Origin: Lepidodermella squamata
Taxonomy: Eukaryota; Gastrotricha
Length of the DNA: 64,000 nucleotides
Assembly (NCBI GenBank): GCA_047495785.1
Contig: JBLDXI010000028.1
Location: 310,001-374,000, forward strand
Reading direction: 5' to 3'
Both the position numbers and the translations under genes were made by a program. Below, in pieces: positions 57,589-64,000 of the stretch (position 1 is the stretch's first letter; each line of letters starts with the position of its first letter). The notes under the pieces are model-generated. The model was not told the DNA's origin. It was given only the letters and a program-made list of their open reading frames with translations, and ran no database searches.

Positions 57589-57758
57589 TATTATGAGCTT
57601 TCAATTTGACCTATTGCTTGCAAGATTGGATTATATTATGGACTGTGACGTTGCCAACACTTACATTCTGAAAGTGCTAGAAGCTATTCAGAGCATTCTT
57701 TTTCTCAATTTTTCGTTTTTTCCTGTCAAGTTTCAAGTTCTAATAATAAGTTATCACG

Positions 57759-57764
57759 AATAAA
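57759..57764 (+). terminator. Polyadenylation signal after the AIG1-type GTPase
   Basis: AATAAA about 170 bp after the stop codon at 57586-57588. Confidence 0.5.
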
Positions 57765-58354
57765 GCTGTAAACTATGTTTTGTTAATTTGTCGATATTTT
57801 TTCGTATGAGTTCGAAACTTTAAAAGGTTGAAGCTGCCGCGCAACTGGTGAAATTATTGATACCAGGCGATACCTTCTTCCAGGTTAGGGTTGCGGTCAG
57901 GGTTATGGTTGGGGTTGGAGTTAAGGTCAGTTATGTAAAATAGCAAAGTACCACAATATTGTGTAAAAAAGGATATAATACCAAATAATGTTGTGCAAAT
58001 AGGAATAGGGGCAGAAAATGGGGAAATATCATCCATAATCCAATACCTTGTTGGCATTTTTGGCCAAACGAGCTGAAATTTATTTTCAAAATACTTTTAG
58101 CCAGATATGCATTTTGAAATGCATCGATGTTTAGGAGGCACAGGATATTGAATGATAGCCAATCCGGGCCAAGACAGTAAAAATGACTCTTGTGATCTTT
58201 GCTAATAAGTTTCCTGCTTCTTATTTGAGCAGGCTCACAAACGAACAAACCACTCGAAAAATATCGATAATTTCTTATTTTTACTGGATGATTGATTATT
58301 CGTGCGCGTGTCTGTGAGGCACACGACTAAATTTACGTTTTCTAACTACTCTAA
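57765..58354. other. Intergenic interval with a GGTT-rich tract
   Basis: 57885-57930 is a degenerate GGTTAGGGTTGCGG-like run of GGGTT/GGTTA units. It is too irregular for a telomere repeat. No gene. Confidence 0.4.
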
Positions 58355-59859
58355 ATGATTTTTCATTTTATTTATTCCACAAAAATGATTTACGTGAGAA
58401 AATCTTCGATTTTTCAGGCCATTGGGCCATTTATTTTCGGCTTCTCCGCCTGTTTACTACTTGTCCTTATTTCGATTTCCCGGCTTGAGAATGAACCAAT
58501 GCCTGCACCCGAACCCATATCTGCTCCGAATTTGGTATCAGCGGGCGAATTGCTGTCGCGATCGGTTAGAATAATGTGCGTGATGCTGACGACGCGGAAA
58601 TTTCACGAAAGCCGAGCTAAATTAGCCAAATTATTATGGGGCAAAAGATGCGACGGCCTTTTCATTGCAAGTGACGAGCATGACCCAGTTTTGGGCGCGA
58701 CAAAGGTCACGAGTAATTCAGACTATCGAGCTTTATGGTACAAAACGCGCAACGCTTTCAGGTCAGTATATGAACGGCAAAATTACAAGAAAATTAATTT
58801 GATTAATTTTTAAATTTCAGGAGGGTTTATGAGGAGAACGTTGATAATTACGACTGGTTTTTCAAAGTTGATGACGACAGTTATGTTGTGATGGAAAATT
58901 TGAAGCTGGTCCTTAGCCAATATTCACCTAATGAACCGCTAATGGTCGGCCGGCATCGTTACCATTTCCTCTCTGGATCTGGATACGCGATCTCCCGATC
59001 TGCTCTCAAGAGGTAAACATTTAATTAAAAAATACGTAATATTCGTGATCATGGATTTTATTAAATAATTACATTTTCAGTGAATAATTATTTGTAATTT
59101 TGAACAGATTTGGAGAACGTGGGAACAATGTCCCAGAATGCGTCCGAGGCATTCATTATAGCGAGGACATTTCAATGAGTCATTGTATGGAAAAACTCGG
59201 GGTAAAAGTTGGCGATTCTCGCGACGCTGAAGGCCGGCAGCGTTTTTTCCCGCTAAAACCCGTCGAGTACCTGAACGGAACCGTCGATACGGCCATCAGT
59301 TTCTACCCACCTGATTTCGACCTATTCACGCCGGGTATTGATGGGATCAGCGATACTGCCGTTGTTTTTCATCATTTGGATCATCTCGAGATGCAACTCA
59401 TCGAATGTAAGTGTGTAAGTGTAAGAGTAAAAAACTCTTCATTTTTTTTAATTATTTTGGAAATTCAAGTTCTGCTCTACGGGATGAGACCATTCGGTAG
59501 GACCAGCTACAAGATGGCGGCTGATGAGATGGAGATGACTGAGAGTGAATTGCTCAAAAATGGCTATGAAATCGCCGAAAAACGTAAGAAAAATCGTCTT
59601 CACATAAAATTCACAGAAAACATTATTTTCAAAAAAAATTTAAATCAATTTGAAATTTCGAACAACTCATATATTTATTTATTCTTTTTTAGAAAATTAT
59701 CAGCCACGCGAACCTCGATCCTATTTTCAGCGTAAAATCGTTGATATGATTCGAAATTTGAAACCCGAAGAATCGCCATGGATATTCCGTGGCCGCGATC
59801 TCAACAATAATCAGCCAACATCCAGCGAACAAGAACCGTCAAATCAGCCAAATCAATAA
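58355..59859 (+). CDS. C1GALT1: Core-1 beta-1,3-galactosyltransferase (T-synthase family)
   Basis: Five exons, 58355-58761, 58821-59012, 59108-59406, 59470-59583 and 59693-59859, give 392 aa, the usual length for the family. A type II membrane anchor spans about residues 22-44. RIMCVMLTT and WYKTRNAFR precede the metal-binding FKVDDDSYVV (DDD at 153-155). SGSGYAISRSALKRF and EDISMSHCMEKLGVKVGDSR with RFFPL are family hallmarks, as is HHLDHLEMQLIE before FLLYGMRPFGR. Known activity of the family: transfer of Gal from UDP-Gal to GalNAc-Ser/Thr in the Golgi to make core-1 O-glycans. The ATG at 58385 is an alternative start just before the anchor. The acceptor at 59469 ends in AAG. The next gene converges from the right. 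Confidence 0.85.
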
Positions 59860-59866
59860 ATTTATT
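59855..59866. terminator. Palindromic polyadenylation signal serving both converging genes
   Basis: AATAAATTTATT reads AATAAA on both strands. On the plus strand it overlaps the galactosyltransferase stop codon; on the minus strand it is about 36 bp after the stop at 59902. A further AATAAA-like cluster (AATAAAATAA) lies at 59885. Confidence 0.55.
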
Positions 59867-59901
59867 TGCGAAATAATGTGATATAATAAAATAATTTGTT
59901 G

Positions 59902-61165
59902 TTAAACAATTTCTTCTCCTAGCCGAATGACAGTTCTGGAAGGTATTGTGAATCCTTTTTCACGAATTTTTGCAATGTTCAACGGATTGTGACTGTTAAC
60001 AGGCCGCCCGTCACGGTCTTGATTTCGACCCTGTTGCGACCACGTGAAATCCCACCATTCCGGGCTCGGCCACGTTGATAAATTCCACTTTTTAGCCAAT
60101 AAGCTTAAAATCGACTGGTCGTGGCGGTGTTCCACGAAATTCGAAATTTCACTGCCTAGACGACTCGGTTCGTCGGTCACAATTCGAGGGTCTTGAGCAT
60201 AGGTCAACCATTCGCTTACAAATCGGATGGAATGTATAGATTTTCTGAGCATTAAATAGCCACCGTAGATTTGCATGGTTTCGTTGAAAAATTGCACGTT
60301 TTTGTGGTCGATGTTCATTAGGTGATAGGTATCAGCTTTTGTCCATACATTGTCGTTGAAAGCTTGGTAGAAGACAACTACGTCCTGCTTCAACTCAGCC
60401 TAATTTGGGAAATTAAGAAATTTTTTAAAATAGTCCATGGTAACTTTTTTGACCTATCGATTTTTCAAATTTTTGAAATTGATGCGATCATGAATCATGA
60501 AGAGAACAATTATTGCTCAAATTAATTGCTATAACCTCAATTTCCGTTTATTAATTTTGAATTGAAAAATCAAATAAAAAATGTCTGAAAAATACCTGTA
60601 AGCAGACGTATTCTTCCAGGTTATTTATCAAAAATTTATCCGCATCAAGGTAGAGCAGCACATCCTCAGCGTTCATTTGCTGTATAAATCGAAAGACAAT
60701 GTAGGGTTTCCACAACCAGTAACCGGCTCCGCGTTTGCGCGACAGAATACTGTCCCAATTCTGGTCTCGAAACTTAACGTCTAGAAAAGATGGCCTAACA
60801 ACTATACAAGCGTCAATGCCTCTGATTGACACGGCCACTTGGCAGTGATCCTCGGCTTGTTTTAGATAAGGACCGTGTGAGCCATAGGTTATGACTATGC
60901 GGTATCCACGGGCCAGGTCGCATTTATGCTCCTGATCCAGAACAAAATCCTGCCGATCTGAGGTGAAAATTCGCAAAGAGTCAGACGGGCTGTTGTCAAC
61001 TAATTGATTCAGCCAGTTGATTTCGGTGAAATCTGTGGACGAAGAGTTCTCGCGGATGAAGCGTTTGAACCTGCGAGCTGGGTAGAAGTATATGTAAATC
61101 ACGACGAAATTGAGTAGAATCGAGATGAATAAAATGCATTGCAGTGCGGATCGCTTTACAATCAT
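59902..61165 (-). CDS. Membrane-anchored glycosyltransferase of the GYWLWKP family
   Basis: Two exons (61165-60596 and 60399-59902) in phase 0 give 355 aa. A short cytoplasmic head and a membrane anchor (ALQCILFISILLNFVVIYIY) come first. RGYRIVITYGSHGPYLKQAE and KRGAGYWLWKPYIVF precede DVLLYLDAD (D174/D176, a probable metal/nucleotide-sugar site). The second exon has GGYLMLRKS and FVEHRHDQSILSLLAKKWNL. This pattern occurs in a widespread group of GT-A-like transferases, including bacterial polysaccharide enzymes; donor and acceptor are unknown. The 196 bp intron is long for this window. Start chosen at the Met preceding the anchor. It sits tail-to-tail with the galactosyltransferase, 42 bp between stops. 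Confidence 0.75.
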
Positions 61166-61324
61166 AAAACCAAGTATCCTAATGACCAAGAAATGTCAGA
61201 AATGATAAGAAGAGTAATCGTTTGTGCGGCAATTCATCACAAAATCCATGAGGAGTGTGCAGAATTCCGAAAGCTTAAGAATGCAATCAGAAACCACAAG
61301 TCAACGTCAGAATACTTAGCTTTT

Positions 61325-61334
61325 CTTATATAAG
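61325..61334 (-). promoter_or_regulatory. Candidate TATA box of the GYWLWKP glycosyltransferase
   Basis: CTTATATAAG, palindromic, 160 bp upstream of the ATG on the minus strand. Position is plausible for a leader of about 130 nt; otherwise unsupported. Confidence 0.3.
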
Positions 61335-62679
61335 ACGGGCAGCAAGAGCCACTAATATTTGCGCACATGTACCTGGCCATTATTGCATATAGTAATGCGC
61401 TGATGTAATTGTGTGAATGAATGCGAATTGTTTACCCTTTACCCGAGGCAACTGCGAGCTCGGGCGAATATATAGGTGTGGTGGTACTGCGATGCAGCCG
61501 CGCACTGCAAACAATGCTTTGCGGGTCAGTGCGTGCGCGATCGCGGTTTTGTGTCACCGGAATGGCAAATGAGCGCGGTCCGCACGGGGCTGACAGATGA
61601 GCGACAACAGCGCGAATATTATTGCTTTATTGTTCTGATATACGCGGAGCCAACTCAATTGTTAGCTGATAGGTGACTCATTGGAATGGGCTGATGCCTT
61701 GGGGCCGGTACGAAGATTTGAGTTGAAAATTGAGGTTCTGGTTTTATTGTGGCAACATTTTCTCGGGCGAAATCGATTCTTGATATTTAAATAGGCAAAA
61801 GGCCAGCTATTGCGCAAAATTAGCTCAAAAATGAGATTTATCGATTAAAAGAGTAATAATAGCAATACTCTTAGTGAAAGCATGGAAATTAACATATTAT
61901 ATGATTCAAGAAATTGAGCGCTGAAAGCTACATTTCACTTGCTGTGTCCGGATGTGTGCCAAAATCGACATGTTGGCCGCAGTTTTTCCTGCCTGATTTC
62001 TCTTCGCATTGTCATTCAACTTCATTTTCGCTATTTGCTCAGCTTTCGCAATGATCACCACTAAATTATTGCAGTTTCCCATCCATTCCGCATCGAACCG
62101 TTTTGATGCGGGTGAAACCGCCGAAACGGGAAGTAATTCTTGCCAAATATTGACCCATTGTCGCAATATAGCGTCACAGCAAGCCCATTAGCTTCGCTCG
62201 AAATCTCTCGACAGGGCACAAAAAGCGGCAAAATCAAGAGGAGTGAAGAGCAACGCCATTTCTAATCATTGCTTTCATTCATTCATTCATTTGTGTTATC
62301 GATCAAAAGCGGACACTTTCGGAATAAAACAAACTACGCATTATTCATAGATGTAGCATGCAAATGCAGGATATATCCGGCAGTATTTATTGCATATGCA
62401 TCAGCGACCAATAAAATCGATTGTATTTATACAAGCGCTATAACTCTTTTATAGCCTCGCAGTTTCCGTCGCACACGCACGCTGTGAACCATTTTAGCTG
62501 ACCGTGTTTTTTACAATCCGCAGGCTGGCAATATTAGAGTTCCGCTGAGATTAGTTTTCGATTTATTTTGAACGCATTATTTGATTACACAAAGGATTGC
62601 GTGAATTGGCGGTTGGTCCTTGTGTGGAATTTCAGGCGACCTGATTTGCCAACATTTTTGTCCAAAAATATTGTTGAAA
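61335..62679. other. Divergent intergenic interval
   Basis: Separates the minus-strand glycosyltransferase from the plus-strand glutaminase and must hold both promoters. CTTTTATAGC at 62449 and ATATATAGG at 61467 are TATA-like. (TCAT)n at 62270-62290. No gene. Confidence 0.35.
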
Positions 62680-64000
62680 ATGTCTGGAAGCAAAGACTTG
62701 AATGCGACTATAACTAAAATGTGAGTTGATAGCACAAATTTGGCAAATTTGTTGCTGAATTTCGCCTTATTTCTTTAGTTCCGCGGAGCTAAACTCAGCG
62801 ACGGATTCTCGCAAGTTGGAGTTGCTTTACGAGCTGTTGAAGAATGAGACCACCCATATGGTTTCGATGGCAAGATTTGTCCAGCTGCTAACTCACACTG
62901 GTCTACGACGATCAGATCCTCGATTGAAACAATTCTTCAAGAAACTCAAAGTTTGTGCTGGACATTCCTCTGAAGAAAGTGACGAGGGTGGCATAAGTGA
63001 AGATTTACAGCTTTCCCGCGATCAATTCATCGACTGCATTCAGGTATGTGTAATTCTCATGTTTCAGGTACGATATAAGTTTTGGCTGATTACAGGAAAA
63101 TTGTGAATTGATTTGCCAAGCCTTGGAGGGCGAATTCGTTATTCCTGAATTTAACAAATTCTGCCGTTCAATCGACAATCTCTTTGAAAGCTGTCGAAGC
63201 AATGTTGGTGGTAAAGTGGCCAGTTACATCCCTCAACTAGCCCGGTTCGACCCTAACTACTGGGCTATCTCAGTTTGCACCGTCGACGGTCAGCGATACT
63301 CAATCGGAGACACAAAAGTGCCATTTTGCCTCCAATCTGCGAGCAAACCTTTGAATTATGCGATTGCTTTGAATGATTTGACTCCCGAGGAGGTTCATTC
63401 TCACGTTGGCCAGGAGCCGAGTGGCCGATCCTTCAATGAACTGAGCCTTGATTACCACAAAAAGCCTCATAACCCAATGATTAATGCAGGAGCTATCGCT
63501 ATTTGCTCCCTCCTGAAAACTGAATGGTCTATGTCAGATCGCTTTGACTACGTATTCAACGAATATAGGCGACTGGCTGGGGGTGAGTACGTCGGCTTCA
63601 GCAATTCTACGTTCCTTTCAGAGCGAGAAACAGCGGATAGGAATTTCGCCTTGGCCTACTACATGCAGGAGAATAAGGTTTTCCCAGGAAATGCTAAGCT
63701 GGCTGATACATTAGATCTTTACTTCCAATTCTGCTCGGTTGACGTGACGGCAGAATCCTGCGCCGTCATCGCCTCAACCCTAGCGAATGGCGGTATTTGC
63801 CCTCTAACTGGTGAGCGAGTTTTGGCTGGTGAAGCTGTGCGAAACACGTTGTCCCTAATGCATTCCTGTGGAATGTACGATTACTCAGGGAAATTTGCCT
63901 TTAAAGTCGGTCTACCGGCGAAATCTGGCGTCTCCGGATGTATCATGCTAGTAGTTCCTAATGTAATGGGCATCTGCACCTGGTCCCCGCCTTTGGACGA
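62680..64000 (+). CDS. GLS: Glutaminase (GLS type), 3' end beyond the window
   Basis: Exons 62680-62720, 62779-63043 and 63096 to the edge give about 400 visible residues. An EF-hand-like segment (LELLYELLKNETTHMVSMAR..) precedes the serine-dependent beta-lactamase-like glutaminase fold. Catalytic QSASKP holds the nucleophile S183 and K186, followed by EPSGRSFNELSLD, NPMINAGAI, YYMQEN, STLANGGICPLTGERV and GMYDYSGKFAFKVGLPAKSG. The enzyme hydrolyses glutamine to glutamate and ammonia, in animals usually in mitochondria. This model starts MSGSKDLNA with no obvious transit peptide, so it is either a cytosolic form or there is another 5' exon. C-terminal ankyrin repeats would lie outside the window. 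Confidence 0.9.

Noticed and set aside
57885-57930. Telomere-like GGTTAG tract
   Set aside because: Units are irregular (GGGTT, GGTTAT, GGTTGG, AGTTAAGG) and the run is only about 45 bp; low-complexity sequence.
59902-61165. Bacterial contamination or very recent horizontal transfer suggested by the GYWLWKP glycosyltransferase
   Set aside because: The gene has an intron, a eukaryotic-style type II anchor and neighbours with host-like structure; the family also occurs in eukaryotes.

Overview
This is nuclear DNA of a small-genome invertebrate animal. Genes are split by GT-AG introns, mostly 50-70 bp. The families are animal-type: a GABA-B-like class C receptor, thyroglobulin type-1 repeats behind an IGFBP-like domain, core-1 galactosyltransferase, Golgi carbohydrate sulfotransferases and an EF-hand-type glutaminase. 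I cannot name the phylum; an ecdysozoan (tardigrade, nematode or small arthropod) is a guess. Exon models below were built by hand from reading frame, splice phase and paralogue comparison, not from transcripts.

Layout. 1-0.6 kb: decayed LINE piece and a small inverted-repeat element. 1.0-7.7 kb: two tandem paralogous secreted Cys-rich proteins of an unrecognised family, duplicated with their upstream region. 7.8-9.1 kb: an inverted-repeat element and a Penelope-like GIY-YIG endonuclease remnant. 10.4-12.9 kb: GABA-B-like receptor. 13.2-14.5 kb: a pogo/Tigger-type MITE and a 989 bp foldback element. 14.5-31.3 kb: mostly gene-poor, with two broken ankyrin copies, a MITE, a 1.2 kb foldback and a 5'-truncated RTE-like LINE with a perfect 13 bp target duplication. 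31.5-36.2 kb: decayed tandem family of hydrophilic proteins on the minus strand. 37.5-39.3 kb: secreted protein with six thyroglobulin type-1 repeats and its TATA box. 40.8-43.2 kb: secreted protein built from 16 tandem 138 bp (46 aa) units, with a two-unit paralogue at 46.9-47.3 kb. 46.3-52.2 kb: sulfotransferase cluster (two intact genes, two 5' pseudogene fragments). 53.0-57.6 kb: NEK-like kinase followed on the same strand by an AIG1-type GTPase with a Cys finger. 58.4-61.2 kb: core-1 beta-1,3-galactosyltransferase tail-to-tail with another membrane glycosyltransferase. 62.7 kb to the right edge: glutaminase, cut by the window.

Genes at 49-52 kb and 58-61 kb share a theme of Golgi glycan synthesis and sulfation. 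The most novel material is the secreted repeat family (40.8-47.3 kb), the modular Cys-rich pair (1.3-7.6 kb) and the kinase/GTPase neighbourhood.
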